In this document: in pieces, positions 52,302-63,774 of the stretch
Numbering within the stretch: the first letter of the stretch is position 1
Layout of the letters: each line of letters starts with the position of its first letter
Assembly (NCBI GenBank): GCA_907163375.1
Contig: CAJQUW010007109.1
Location: 62,001 to 126,000 of the forward strand
From: Prostheceraeus crozeri
Lineage: Eukaryota > Platyhelminthes > Polycladida > Euryleptidae
Length of the DNA stretch: 64,000 bases
Direction of reading: 5' to 3'
Translations under genes and position numbers: made by a program
Notes under the pieces: generated by a model
The model's database searches: none
Seen by the model: only the letters and a program-made list of their open reading frames with translations
What the model was told of the DNA's origin: nothing

Positions 52302-53832
52302 GTTGAACATAATGAAACCGATGAAACTTTTTATAATGTATTAACAAACTTTTATAATATATTTAAGAAATCTTTCAAATGTTATATGAATGTAGAAGTA
52401 CTTTATACAAAAAATGGACCTGATGGAATTCCTGAAGAAATAATACAAGGACATTTTACAAATTCACAAGAAATTCATAATGTAAATGATATACAACCCA
52501 TATTTGAACAAATGATACTTAAATTAGAAAATTGTATAATTGAAGCCCAGTTACGTGAATCTGGTTGGAGATTTGTTAAAATACTATCTAAGAAAATAGT
52601 AATTGATAAATATAGAAATAATACTGGTGGTAGTTATGTTCCTTTGCCTTTCAGTTCACCACAAATAATCAACATAAAAAATGAAGATGATTAATGTCTT
52701 CTGTGGAGTATTATAGCACATTTACATCCTGCAGAATATCATAAAGAAAGACTAAGCCATTACAATAAAGAAGAATACATAAATGAATTTGATCTCTCTG
52801 ATGACTTACATGAATTTCCATATGATTATAATAGGTTAAAAAAGTTTCATAAAAAGAATAAAAATTTAATAGAAGTAAATGTTTTTGAATTAAATGTGAA
52901 TTATGTTTCTAATGGTAAAATTACTCCACTTTACTCAGATTCAAAAAAATTTTATTTGAATAATAAAAATTTATGTCAATCAGAAATAGTATATAATGAT
53001 AGGGGAAATTACATGCATCATAATATTTTTTACCAAGGAAATATAATATGTACTGAAAAATTTGAAATTATAAAAACACTATCACCAATAATGATTAATC
53101 ATAATAATTATAAAGGACGTAATTATAATTATGATTATGATACCGATTATTTATCTTTATCTTTAGAACATCAACAAAAATTACAAAATTTAAATGAAAT
53201 TTTACAAAAATGTAAAACAGATTATCAACAACAAACAAAAATATTAGTACAAGAATATGGCCATAAATATCAAAATAAGATAGAAACGATTCAAAAATTA
53301 AATGAAGACAATAAAGAATTAAATAATGAAGAAAATGAAACCAATCAAAAAATAAATGAATCTTTAAGAAAATGTCTACAACAATATAAAGAACAATATG
53401 ATAAAGAATATAGTTATCAGTTACAAATATTAAATCAAAATTTTCATCGAAGTACATTTAATCTTACAAAAGAAATTGATGAAACACATGAAATATATCA
53501 AGATAAATTTGAAAAACTAGAACAGACAAAACAGCCAGCACAAGCGAATATATTATATTATCAGGGTCATTTTATATTGTGTAAAGATGTTTCTATATTT
53601 ACAAAAACTTCAGATAATGCTAATTTTCCCTGTGTCCAATGTATGACGAGCTTTAGAACTAAAGAAGAAATGAATAGACATTTGGAGAATTGCCAACAAA
53701 ATGAAGCAGTCAGAAACACATTTCCAAAAGATGATTATTTAGAATACAATAAATGGTATTTTAAAAATAAAGTACCCTTTACTATTTATTGTGATTTTGA
53801 AGCATATAATGTTAATATGACACAAAAGCACG

Positions 53833-53864
53833 GGACATCGGAGATGTCTTCCAGGGCTTCACCC
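53833..53864. repeat. double-hairpin element, variant stem, in frame
   Basis: GACATC-gga-GATGTC, spacer, GGG-cttca-CCC. The first stem has a different sequence from the other copies but stays perfectly paired; the second half keeps the SSRASP frame. Confidence 0.75.
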
Positions 53865-53881
53865 GATTCTGATAATTGTAC

Positions 53882-53908
53882 GGGCCAAGCCCTAGAACCT
53901 TCGGTTTA
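53882..53908. repeat. double-hairpin element, inverted orientation, in frame
   Basis: GGGC-caa-GCCC, TA, GAACC-ttc-GGTTT: the reverse complement of the common copy, 18 bp from the previous one. Confidence 0.8.
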
Positions 53909-54613
53909 TAAATATGAAAAAAGTGCATCTGAACAAAGTAAAGAAAAATATTTATTTGAACAAAAACCATTATGTTGGGGAATGTACATTCATTCAAATT
54001 ATCCTGAATTATTTGAATCAGAATATTTTCAATACTATGGTGAAGATAGTTCAGAAATGCTTACAAAGAAAGTAGAAGAATTACAATGTCGCTTTTCACA
54101 ATTGCTTGAAACAAATATACCGATGATGCCATTAACAGAAAAAGAAAAATTAAATTTTATTAATGAAACAAAATGTTATTACTGTGGAAAAGAATTTACA
54201 AAAAATTATAAAAATGGCAGAGGTAGATATCTTGACGAAGTAAAAGATCATGATCATCTAAATGGATTATATAGAGGTGCAGCACATAATTCTTGTAATC
54301 TTAATGCTAATAAATTTAAATATAACTTTGTTGCTCTTTATTTCTATAATGGCTCTAAATATGATTTCCATCTAGTAATGAAAGATTTATTTTCATCTGA
54401 AAAATTACAACAACAACAAATAAATGTACTATGTAAAACAGAAGAAGAATATTTTTCAATGCAATTAGGTTGTATTAGAATTTTAGATGCATTTAGATTT
54501 TTTACTCCTTATTCATTAGATGTTATGGGAAAAACTTTGAAATCTGAACAATGTAAAATATTAAATAAATATAATTTAAAACCTTTAAAAGGACTATTTC
54601 CGTATGAGTATAT

Positions 54614-54680
54614 AGCCTGCGGCTCACAGTCGAAGACTGATATAACTGGAGATAAAACCTGTGGTTCACAGGCGAAGACT
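54614..54680. repeat. two related double-hairpin elements, in frame
   Basis: 54614-54638: AGCC-tgc-GGCT, CAC, AGTC-gaa-GACT. 54656-54680: AACC-tgt-GGTT, CAC, AGGC-gaa-GACT (one mismatch). The first stem changes on both sides between copies (GC/GC to AC/GT), so pairing is kept. Both lie in the polymerase between exo II and exo III and encode CGSQSKTD and CGSQAKTD. Confidence 0.75.
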
Positions 54681-56543
54681 GATTTTAATTCTGTGAATAA
54701 AATTATGGAAGAAAAACAACTTCCTCCAATAAATAAATTTAAATCAACATTAAAACAATCACAATTATCTGACGAAGACTATGCAGAAGCTGAAAAAAAT
54801 TGGAGAGAGTTAAATTGTAAAACAATGTATGATTATACAATGAAATATCTACAGATAGATGTATTAATACTAGCTGATCTTTTCGAAAACTTTCGTGATA
54901 TGTGTTTAGAATATTACGGAATTGATCCATGTTATTGTTATTCTACACCAGGTTTAACATGGTTAGCAGGATTAAAACATACAAATGTTAAACTTAAACA
55001 TTATAAAGAAAATACATATGAAAAATTATTATTTTTTGAATCTGGAATTATAGGTGGAGTTTCATCAGTTTTAGGTAATCGTTATGTACAGTGTTACAAT
55101 AAAAAAGTAAATCCTGATGATTATGGAATAATGAAACCTTTATCTCCAGAAGAAAGTGATCAGTTTATAAAATTGTTTAATCAAAATATAGAAGGACTTA
55201 TATCAAATGAAGATAGTCAAGCAGCAGTTGATGAAATCATGAGAGAAAACTATTTGTTATATTATGATTTTAATAGCTTATATTCTTCTTGCATGATACA
55301 AGAATTACCAACAGGTGAGATGGATTGGTGTAATATTCTAGATTATCAAAAAACATATGATGGAAATTATAATCATGGTTATATATATGAAGTTGATTTA
55401 GTATACCCTGATGAAATAAAAGATAAAACAAAATATTTTCCTTTCTGTCCCGAAAACAAAATTCCCAATATAGAAGATTTTTCAGATTATCAAAAATCTA
55501 TAATTCCTAAGAAATACAGACCAACAAAAAAACTTATGTTAACACAAAGTAATAAAGGAAAGTATGTTGTTGAAGGAAGAATACTAGATTGGTATTTAGA
55601 TCATGGAATGATTCTCACAAAAATACATCGAAAACTATTTTATCAAAAATCTAGGTGGTTAAAAAATTATATAGAGTTCAATATTGAAAAACGTAAAATA
55701 GCTAAAAGAAATAAAGATGATTTTGGAAACGTGTTCTTCAAATTAATGAATAATGCATTTTATGGGAAGACTTTAGAAAATGTGCGTAATAGACAAAATA
55801 TTGAAATAGTTTATGATAAAGATAGGTTTCAAAATTTAACAAGGAAACCTACATATAAAAGAACTACTAGATTTAGTGATGAACTATGTGCTGTACATTT
55901 ACGTCGAATTAGCTTAAAACATGATAAGTTTAATTTCATTGGTTTCACTATATTAGAATTAGCTAAACTATTTATGTATAGATTTATATATGATTATTTA
56001 GCACCTGCTTATGGCAAAAACTATAAATTACACTTTACAGATACCGATTCTGTTTTCTTAGAATTAACAATACCGTATAATTCTACACTTGTTAAAGAAA
56101 TAGATAAAATAAAAGATATCATTCATCCTTCTGATTTATGTAAAGTAAAAGATGAATTAGAAGGAAATGAAGATTTCATAACAGAAGCTATATTTTTAAA
56201 ATCTAAATGTTACTGTTATGATACAACTAATAATATTAAAACACATAAAACATTAAAAGGAATATCAAAGGCATCAGTGGCTAATCAAATAACATTTCAA
56301 GATTATAAAAATGCATTATTTAATAATGAAATAAAAACAGCGTGTAATTATAGACTTAATTCAAAGAAACATAAAATGTATTTAAAAGAAGAACATAAAT
56401 TAGCATTAGATCAATTTGATGATAAAAGAAAAATTTTACCTGATGGAATAACTACTTCACCTTTTTAATTTTCTAATTTCTAAGATAGACAAAGTTGATA
56501 TATACATAAAAAAATATTATAACACTATATTTGTATATTTTTA

Positions 56544-57310
56544 TCACTCCGCGAAAATATTTTCTATAACTCTTTCATGAATTTTTTTATCAATATTAAT
56601 TGTGATAAATCCATAATCTTTTGACCAAGCATTGTTACACGATTGTTTAAATTCATCTTTATTTCTTACGCATAAATCTCTTAACAAATCACTTAAGTTT
56701 CTTGCATTTATTTCAAATAGTATAAATATATTTGCATTCTTTCTAATAACACTTCCGTCTAATGAATACATACTTTGTGTTAAATAAAAAACACTACAGT
56801 TATTATGTCTACCTCTTGTGAAATAATTTCTCTGAACTGACTGATTTCTATCATTAACACAATCATCAAAAATTACACAATGTTTCATTGTTTTATCTAG
56901 TTTACTAGGATCTTGCATATTACCACTATCATCTATTAATTGTATCTTTATATGCTTATTTTTATTGGTTTCAACTAACTGATTATTTTTTGCTGCTTCT
57001 TCACACCACGAACTTATTTCTTCTTCATCTTCAGATTTTTCATATTCTTTGAATAATGAAGCAATTGCTGTTTTTTTAAGATTATTTTCAAATCCATATT
57101 TTAAAAATTGATAGACGGGTTGTTCTGCTGTTGTTGTATAAATTATATGATTGTTGTAATAAAAATAATTTGGAGTCGTTAAAATTTTAAATAATAGATA
57201 TGTTTTTCCGCATCCTGATCTTCCACAAATAACTGACAAAACTTTATTAGATAAATTTGGATGATGATTAAATTTAAGTTTTTTTTATTAAATGGAGGTA
57301 GTTCACTCAT
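56544..57310 (-). pseudogene. packaging ATPase of Polinton 2, N-terminal frameshift
   Basis: The open part (56544-57239, 231 aa) starts just before Walker A GRSGCGKT; Walker B is CVIFDDC; a YLTQSMY sensor segment follows. The ATG at 57308-57310 (MSELPPFN) is in another frame; the frames meet at an 8-base homopolymer (57279-57286). A one-base length error there, biological or from sequencing, would separate them. Otherwise the ATPase domain is complete. Confidence 0.8.
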
Positions 57311-57400
57311 TTTTTAATAAAAAATTTATTTTTATTTTATTAATTTTTTGTTTCTAAAGAAGAAGAAGAAAATTAAACTTCTCTAGCTTCGCGTAGGAGT

Positions 57401-58188
57401 TTATACCTCCCGAACCAAAAGATCTATCATAATCTCTTCACCTCCAAAATTTATTTCTTGTCCTTTTTCATCAGTGATTCTAATGTTAATGTTGTTAATA
57501 GTTTTTCTTGTAATAGGGAAATATATTAATGTTTGTGGAATTACATTTAATCTATAACCAATGGGTACAGTAAAAGCTGGAAAACTGAATATTAAATTTG
57601 ACAATTTACCATTTATATATCCTCCTTCAATAATGTCACAATGTACAACAATTGAATTTATTTCAGTTATTTTTGGAATCTTCTCACCTAAATGATAACC
57701 TTGACTATAGGTTTGTTTATTAAATCCTAATAGCTTTGACAATGATCTATCATGATTAAAATCAACTTGATGATTTCGTCTAAAGTAAGAGAAAATTTAT
57801 TGACTGCCGGTTCAACTGCGAAATGTAATTGTTTCTTATCTTTAAATGGTATACCTAAATGTCTCTTAATTTCATTTGATATTGATTCAACTTCGTAAGA
57901 ACCAGGAAGAAAAGTTAATATTTTCCATGTTTTGCCTTTATCAGTAGAATATCTAAATTAATCATTCATATCTTTGCTAACGTTTTGAATAGTGTTAAAT
58001 GTAGAGAAACTAGTCAATGCAATTTGATAATTTTTATTTTGTTCCAAATGTAGAATGGGTTCTAAATTACAAGTGTGTGATGAAGTAGTTGTTATAATTT
58101 TTAACGTTGTACTAAATTTTGATGAACCCAAAATCTCTGTTAGATTTTCTAAATGATTATTAATTTTGTCTAAATCTGCTGAACACAT
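57401..58188 (-). pseudogene. Polinton-associated structural-type protein, stop and frameshift
   Basis: Three pieces of one protein type commonly found in such elements (possibly penton-like). The start (57958-58188) ends at an in-frame TAA; the same frame continues (RYSTDKGKTWKILTFLPGSYE) to about 57780; then a frame change leads to the C-terminal part (57401-57742: LLGF, HLGEKIPKIT, VVHCDIIEGGYINGK, VPIGYRLN, LIYFPI, GGEEIMIDLL). The order matches the family. The nonsense codon and the shift make it non-functional unless corrected. Confidence 0.6.
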
Positions 58189-58198
58189 TTTTTAGTTA

Positions 58199-58318
58199 AA
58201 ATTTTAAATAAATATCATAGATAAAAATCGTAGATAAAAATCGTCGATAAAAATCATAGATAAAAATCATAGATAAAAATCATGAATAAAAATCATAGAT
58301 AAAAATCATAAATAAAAA
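58199..58318. repeat. GATAAAAATCATA tandem repeats
   Basis: About eight to nine imperfect 13-15-bp copies in the gap between two minus-strand genes. Confidence 0.75.
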
Positions 58319-59140
58319 TTAGAAACAACATATTTCAGCTACACTTTTATAATCCTCTTCATTTAGAATCTTCTTTTCTAACAGTCTTTTCAATATAGCA
58401 TGAATTTCATTGAAACTAGAATTATGTCCTTCTTTTATTGCAGATATTAAAATATTTAATCTATTTAGTAGTTCTTGTGGATCATCTGGTAAAAATATGG
58501 TTGTTTCTGTTTTTCAGATAAACCTTTCCCTACTTTAACTCCCGTTGATAATAAATTTTCTAATTGTTTATAACGTCTAAGAGATTTTACTGCACCAACT
58601 CTGTCTAACATAGCTTTATATTTTATGAGATCTTCTACAGCATAATTATTTAAATCTGCTCCTCTTAAAAGATTAACAAAATTTCTATCTAAATTAAAAG
58701 GAGATTTATCTGGTGATAAAAATTAAACCTCGAAAAGGTTGTGGAAATATTTCTTTTTGTCCGAGATAAAATCTAGGTATTGTTTTTCCATCTATAAATG
58801 AAATAGAATGTTCAAATTGCATAGATTTTGGTAATTTCTTATTAATGTTTGATTCTAGTAATCCATAGTCATCTAATATAGTTTTGTGCTCTGGATCTGT
58901 TATATCAATTTGTTTATCATTATTTGTAAGTTCCTTTTCAAGAGTTTTAAATGGTTTCATAGTTTTTTCAAAATCAGTTTTTACTTGCTCGGTTTGCTGT
59001 ATTTTTTCAAACATATCAGATTGAATACCAGCTTTTATCATTCTATGTTGAAGATGATTTTCTTTCATAATATTCCTTTGTTTTATTAACTCTTCTAATT
59101 GTTTTATTCTTTTAAAATTATCAGCTCTAATTTTATCCAT
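58319..59140 (-). pseudogene. Polinton-associated coiled-coil protein, frameshifted
   Basis: From ATG 59138-59140 (MDKIRADN) a coiled-coil frame runs to 58706 (FYLGQKEIF...RGLIFITR). In another frame the sense continues (SPFNLDRNFVNLLRGADLN, then VKVGKG), and after a further shift near 58510 a last piece ends at 58319. A glutamine/lysine-rich N-terminal coil followed by a conserved FYxGxxEI segment is found in a protein type common to these elements. Function unknown. Confidence 0.5.
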
Positions 59141-59261
59141 TTTTAAAATATAATATTTGAATTTTGTGGTAACATTGGAATACAGCAAAAACATTTTACT
59201 GTACAAATTATTTTTTTATTGCTTTGTTGTCTGACATCTTTTCGTTTAAAGTTTTCTCGTT

Positions 59262-59957
59262 TTAAGTTTTGTTTAATAAAGTTTTGTTTAATAAAGTTTT
59301 GCTTAAAGTTTTTAGCTCTTCTAAAAAAATTTTGTCATTTTCTTCATTAGAAATTTTACCATCACTAGAAATTTTGCCATCCTGTTTATTCTTATCATCA
59401 ACTTTTTCGGACTGTAATTGAAAGGTTTGATTTACTTCATTAGCTATTTGATCAAATTTTTCAATCTCATCTAACGTAATAACATTATCATCACATACTC
59501 TTTGAAAGTAGTAGTGTAATTTGTCATAAACTTCTTTAATATGTAAATGCTTAGTTTTTAATGATTTTCGTTTCTTAGTTATTAAAGATTTATCTAACAT
59601 TGTAACAAGTGAAGTTGCAAAAACACCCGTACCTGTTAAAGCTGTAGCAACTACTGGAATTACTAAAACACCTGAAGATATAACAATTGTTAAAGCACCT
59701 AAACTTATTGTTAAGAATATGCCAATTCCTTGTGTTACATTCTTAACTTTACTCCATCTCTTTCTTAATTTTTTATAATGCTCTAATCTTAATAATAATT
59801 GAGATTCCTTATCTTTCATATACCTAACTCTATCTTTGTGTTTTTCTTTATTCATTTTTTCAATGTCCATTAAAGTAGAACTACGTTCATATGATAACGA
59901 AGGATATATTCTTGCGGTTTCTTCCACTTTTGTTTCATCCACTTTTGTTTCTTCCAT
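59262..59957 (-). CDS. membrane protein of Polinton 2
   Basis: Starts at ATG 59955-59957 (MEETKVDETKVEE). The N-terminus is charged, a coiled coil follows, then two hydrophobic segments (GIGIFLTISLGALTIVISSG and VLVIPVVATALTGTGVFA), a basic patch (KKRKSLKTKH) and an acidic tail. The last residues are a short repeat (LLNKTLLNKT). The layout is that of a protein type common in Polinton or adintovirus genomes; role unknown. It is the outermost gene on the right. Confidence 0.6.
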   Translation of the reverse strand: MEETKVDETKVEETARIYPSLSYERSSTLMDIEKMNKEKHKDRVRYMKDKESQLLLRLEHYKKLRKRWSKVKNVTQGIGIFLTISLGALTIVISSGVLVIPVVATALTGTGVFATSLVTMLDKSLITKKRKSLKTKHLHIKEVYDKLHYYFQRVCDDNVITLDEIEKFDQIANEVNQTFQLQSEKVDDKNKQDGKISSDGKISNEENDKIFLEELKTLSKTLLNKTLLNKT

Positions 59958-59990
59958 TTTTAAAGAAATATTATTAGTCACATGTTATAT

Positions 59991-60459
59991 TTTAAAAACC
60001 TGAAAGATGGATAAAATTCATGAATTTGAAATTCTCAACTTTTGTGATTTTTGGTGTCCTGGAACGGTCATGATTTAAGCGAGAAAATTGTAATTCCCAA
60101 ATTTTGAGATTCTTAACTTTTATGATTTCCGGTGTCCTGGAACGGTCATGATTTTAGCGGTGAAAATTGTAATTCTCAGATTTTGAGATTTTGAAAAATT
60201 TGAAAATTGGGTATTTTTAAAAACGCCCAAATTTATGAATTTAGGTCTTCATAACCTGAAAAATGACCAACATTCATGAATTTATGTCGTTTTTAAAAAT
60301 GCCATTTTTTGAAAAATCGGTATCTTTAAAAACGACTAAATTCATGAATTTAGGTCTGAAAAACCTGAAAAGGGTCTAAATTCATGAATTTATGTCGTTT
60401 TTAAAGATACCATTTTTTTGAATTTTATGGTGTCCTGGAACGGTCTTTTGCCCATTACT
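59991..60459. repeat. Polinton 2 right terminal inverted repeat
   Basis: Reverse complement of the left repeat, ending GCCCATTACT. Contains three GGTGTCCTGGAACGGTC copies (60053, 60131, 60429). Confidence 0.9.
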
Positions 60460-60465
60460 CAAATA
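60460..60465. repeat. Polinton 2 target duplication, right
   Basis: CAAATA, identical to 38500-38505. Confidence 0.9.
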
Positions 60466-60588
60466 CGCGATGTAAATCCCCTTGGCAAATGCATTGTGAT
60501 ACCATATCCCAAGGATTTTTTTCTCGTTGTACCTTTGGTCAATTCTGAGTGTTACGTCAATAGTTATTTTTATAACGTAATAAGCTAA
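60466..60588 (+). pseudogene. CACTA-like transposase C-terminal end, continuing after Polinton 2
   Basis: Immediately after the target duplication a 40-codon frame ends at TAA 60586-60588. It reads with GKCIVIPYPKDFFLVVPLVN, matching the KCVxxPYxxxFVxxPLL end of CACTA transposases. It is in frame with the segment that stops being open at 38505 on the other side of the element. Confidence 0.6.
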
Positions 60589-60948
60589 CTCTCCTCTGTG
60601 ATGATTCAGGAATAGATTTTGGTCGGATTTGGAAAAAAATCTGGCTCCAGCCGGTTCTTGGGAAGGTGTCGAATCCGACCTGAATTCCGACCGGGTTTGA
60701 AATCCGGTGTACCCCTACTAATGATTCTGATTCTAAACAGCACAGTTCAAAAAGAAATATTGAGATCTGTGATACTCTTGGAAGCCGCAAACATGCTTCA
60801 TGATTAATGCCAATCATCAGTACGACAAACCCTATACTAATAATACTAGTAATGACTGCATTTTTTTGAGCTGAACAATATGTCATTTATTTTATGGAAA
60901 ATATGACTTTAGTGCCTTCATATAGTTTCGTACAATTTACTTTTCCAG

Positions 60949-61284
60949 ATGGTGAAATTTGAGGACATAGTTTCAGCCCTAATTTATTTTCTAAAGGAAA
61001 AATCCGTGGCAATTTACCCCACTGACGAGTTATCGGGATGGAACGCCAAGATTTTTGAGGAACACATGAATGGTTCGAGAAAGCAATTGTTAGTGGATGT
61101 TGAAGGTGAAATCACTAAAGTACTTTTGCTTCAAATAAGTACACAATCCTGGGATGATGTGCACGATGGAGATCAGCACGAGTTAGTCGATACAAGAACT
61201 TTCGTGTACGAAATGAAGCAACAAAAGATACATATGGAAGAAATCCGTCAACACATTCAGCCGCTTCGACCGAAATGCAGATAG
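60949..61284 (+). other. candidate exon of a CACTA companion or host gene
   Basis: A strong acceptor (ACTTTTCCAG) stands directly before ATG 60949. The 111-codon frame (VKFEDIVSALIYFLKEKSVAIYP, a coil-like end) resembles the N-terminal part of proteins that carry a C-terminal DUF4806-like domain. It ends at a stop at 61284. From 61285 to 62142 I see no coding sequence. Confidence 0.4.
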
Positions 61285-62142
61285 AAGTTACCATCTAAGA
61301 GGGTGAGAAAAATAGTGTAACAATCTCTAGACAAATTTCATAATGGTTCTAATGTACTTCGACCTATTGTAATTTTGGGTAATCGTGAATATCTTAGACA
61401 GGATAGGAGACTATCTCTGTCAATGTTTGTTCTAACATTATGGGCTATGCATGTATGATAAAGAAATTAAGTTGGATATCATAGTAGACTACATCAAACA
61501 TTCGAAGCGCGAGTGAATGTACCGGACTGGATTTCATGTAACATTGATTGGACCATTGTCAAACAACTTTTTTGACTGCAGATAGATCCTCTCACTTAGA
61601 TAAGTAGTCGCATTCAATCTACGCATAAATACCATGATAAACTTTAAGCAATTAATCTAGTGAAGCATATACTCGTACAGTAAGTGTTCAGGTTTATTAA
61701 CACGCCATCGAGCTGGCGAAAATGTTACTCAATCCAAGAAAAATCATGTAATCAATCTAGCATATCTTGATGAAATAGTAGTATATAAACGTAATCAAAG
61801 GCATGAATGTCACTAAAAGTCTTAAAAGATGGATGAGTGTGAGTATACAAGTAAGCTTACATGTAGTACTAGGCCTATAATGTAGTTGCTAGATAAACTC
61901 ATAATACATGGAATTTCGAACACACATTGTAGATCTTGACACGCTGAATCCAAATATCGATTTTTAAGTGGTATATTTTTACATTCGATTTAAATCGACG
62001 CAACTCCAAATATCTTAAACCTTTATGACGTATGTTTTTCGCTTTCAATCCATTGTTGCCTGAAATATTCAGATGACACTAAATATTTGGGTATTATGAT
62101 TTATATTTCCGTTGATGTAATGAGGATTTCATTATATTTCAG

Positions 62143-62697
62143 GTTTTCCTCCCACAATCTGAAGATAGTGTATATGAGACTGACACCCCGTCCGTCTTCG
62201 ATGCGGAATCTCGACCAATCTCCGATGGATCAAGATCGCCTATGAAGGAAGCTCCTCGACGTCCTTTACTAATGCCACCCCCTATACCAAAGGATAAATG
62301 GCAGCCAAAATATACATCTTCTCCAAAGATAATACGTTTGTCAGGTGCACAATTACTATCGACAGCATCACCAGTGTTTTCAGATGGAGACATATCCGAC
62401 ATCCAACTTCCCACCACCTCTGACCAACGGGGCTACAATCAACCTCCCAATGATGATGTGTCACTTCAGGTGCTGAGAAGGAAACTTAAGAAGTCTTTTG
62501 GACATTCCTTGGACAGTCCACAAGGTTCTGTTAACATGCAACTGCTAATTTATCGACAAAATGTCAAGATTTTGTCAGAGATGGCATACTTGAGACAAAA
62601 ATGCTCAATCACAACTACTGCAGTCAATCTACATCCTGAGGACATCTTAACACGGGAGGAACTTGGTCTTCTCCTCAACTGCGTCGATTCTTTCAGG
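62143..62697 (+). other. exon of DUF4806-like protein gene
   Basis: Bounded by an acceptor (ATTATATTTCAG) and a donor (TTTCAG|GTAAGA at 62698). The frame is open throughout, Ser/Pro-rich in the first half, and ends with the LHPEDILTREELGLLLNCVDSF start of a DUF4806-like domain. It joins in frame to the exon at 63526. Confidence 0.6.
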
Positions 62698-63525
62698 TAA
62701 GAAAGATATCTTATATGATACTAGCCTATTTTTCTAGCAATATATATCTATGTATGCAGGTGCAAGTGATCTCATGCAGTGTGGCTTTGGATTTTGAGTT
62801 GTAATTTTCTGTTATTTGTTTATCGAGGTTTTAATACGTCATGTACTTTGAATTGAAAGTCAATTCAGATCTGATGTATTTCTCTAGAACTAAACAATAC
62901 ATACAGGCCAAACCCGAAAATTTACCGTTAATAAAGTAGGACTAACGGCTACAGAAAACACTGTATTTATACCATTGCATCTTTCGAAAATTATCTATCA
63001 GGGTGTATGCGGCCAGATAAAAGTCAGTAAATTTTGTGAGTCAAAAAGGTTAGATAAATCGGGCAAAAATTATGAATAGTCTTGATAGGACGATCAGATA
63101 ATGGTCAGATAAATTGCATAACGAAAAATCGCAAACACCGTGCGTATGATTCAAATATCTCAAATTTTAACTCTTCCATTCAATTAAGAACTTGAGTAAT
63201 ATTATGTTGTTATAGCTCCATACTTATAATTGTTGTAGGTAAGCCTATAACTAACTACATGTATATGTCTGCTGTAATCTTTATTGCCACAATATTTGAT
63301 CAAACTGAATCTGGAATGCAAACACTTACAATCAGTGCCGGTCCCTCCCCTGAATTGATGCGGTTAGCATTATAAATGTTGCTCCTGAATGCTTTCCTGC
63401 ATTATTATTAGTCGTTATATATGTGAACGATACTATGCATAAAAATACTTTGATGATACTTGAAATACGTTTAGATAAGTTTTGTTAATGCTGCAAAGTT
63501 ACATGTTTCTAATTTACTTTCCAGA

Positions 63526-63774
63526 CATTTCTGCAAACGTGTGGCAGATCACTCGAATTTCAAAGATAAGTGCATCAAATGTTTTACGCGTTTGGATGGA
63601 AGAACAACAAAGGAAGCCGTCGGAAGATTTATAGACGAGCTGATGCCGGTTGAAATTCAACGGCAATTCAATAGACTAGGACTGAAAAACCGGCATCAAT
63701 TCAAGGACATTGAAGATATTCTGTTGAAGCCGGTTTTACTTGCATTTTCTGTCCACCAACCACAAAGACATTGA
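63526..63774 (+). other. next exon of the DUF4806-like protein gene
   Basis: An acceptor TTACTTTCCAG ends at 63525. The joined frame continues the domain (FKDKCIKCFTRLDGRTTKEAVGRFIDELM, then ILLKPVLLAF) and stops at 63774. In another frame the sense appears to continue to 63883 with a basic GGRKKR tail, so the stop may come from a frameshift. DUF4806-like proteins often accompany CACTA-like elements in invertebrate genomes. From 63884 to 64000 nothing further was seen. Confidence 0.55.

Larger units (their letters stand above)
51891..56468 (+). pseudogene. polB: protein-primed DNA polymerase B of Polinton 2, one in-frame stop
   Basis: Two open parts in one frame (51891-52694 and 52695-56468) are split only by TAA at 52692-52694. 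The stop falls inside a conserved motif that in element 1 reads VINVDCKSQCFKYAVLSILH and here IINIKNEDD-stop-CLLWSIIAHLH, so it is a nonsense change in one gene of about 1525 codons. Domains: N-terminal C2H2 finger (CNLCKKKL...H), a second finger near 53630, exo I YCDFEAYN, an endonuclease-VII-like CYYCGKE...DHDH...CN site, exo II YNGSKYDFH, exo III QIDVLILADLF, motif A YYDFNSLYSS, motif B MNNAFYGKTLENV, motif C FTDTDSVF. All catalytic residues are kept. Several double-hairpin elements are inserted in frame. Confidence 0.9.
38506..60459. mobile_element. Polinton/adintovirus-type element 2 (21,954 bp)
   Basis: Exact ends: AGTAATGGGCAAAAGACC at 38506 and its reverse complement ending at 60459, flanked by CAAATA. 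Terminal inverted repeats are about 470-570 bp. It encodes polymerase B, integrase, adenain-like protease, ATPase, capsid-type proteins and several Polinton-associated genes, so it is a full element rather than a remnant, though many genes are broken. It contains a later LINE insertion. Its coding part is much more AT-rich than the flanks and than element 1, so the two Polintons come from different lineages. Confidence 0.95.

Noticed and set aside
53095-54930. Minus-strand ORFs opposite the polymerase
   Set aside because: Mirror frames rich in Phe/Ile/Leu/Tyr caused by the A-rich coding strand.
51891-58188. Alternative genetic code with TAA as sense
   Set aside because: Intact genes of the same element end with TAA at natural ends, including this polymerase, so reassignment is unlikely.
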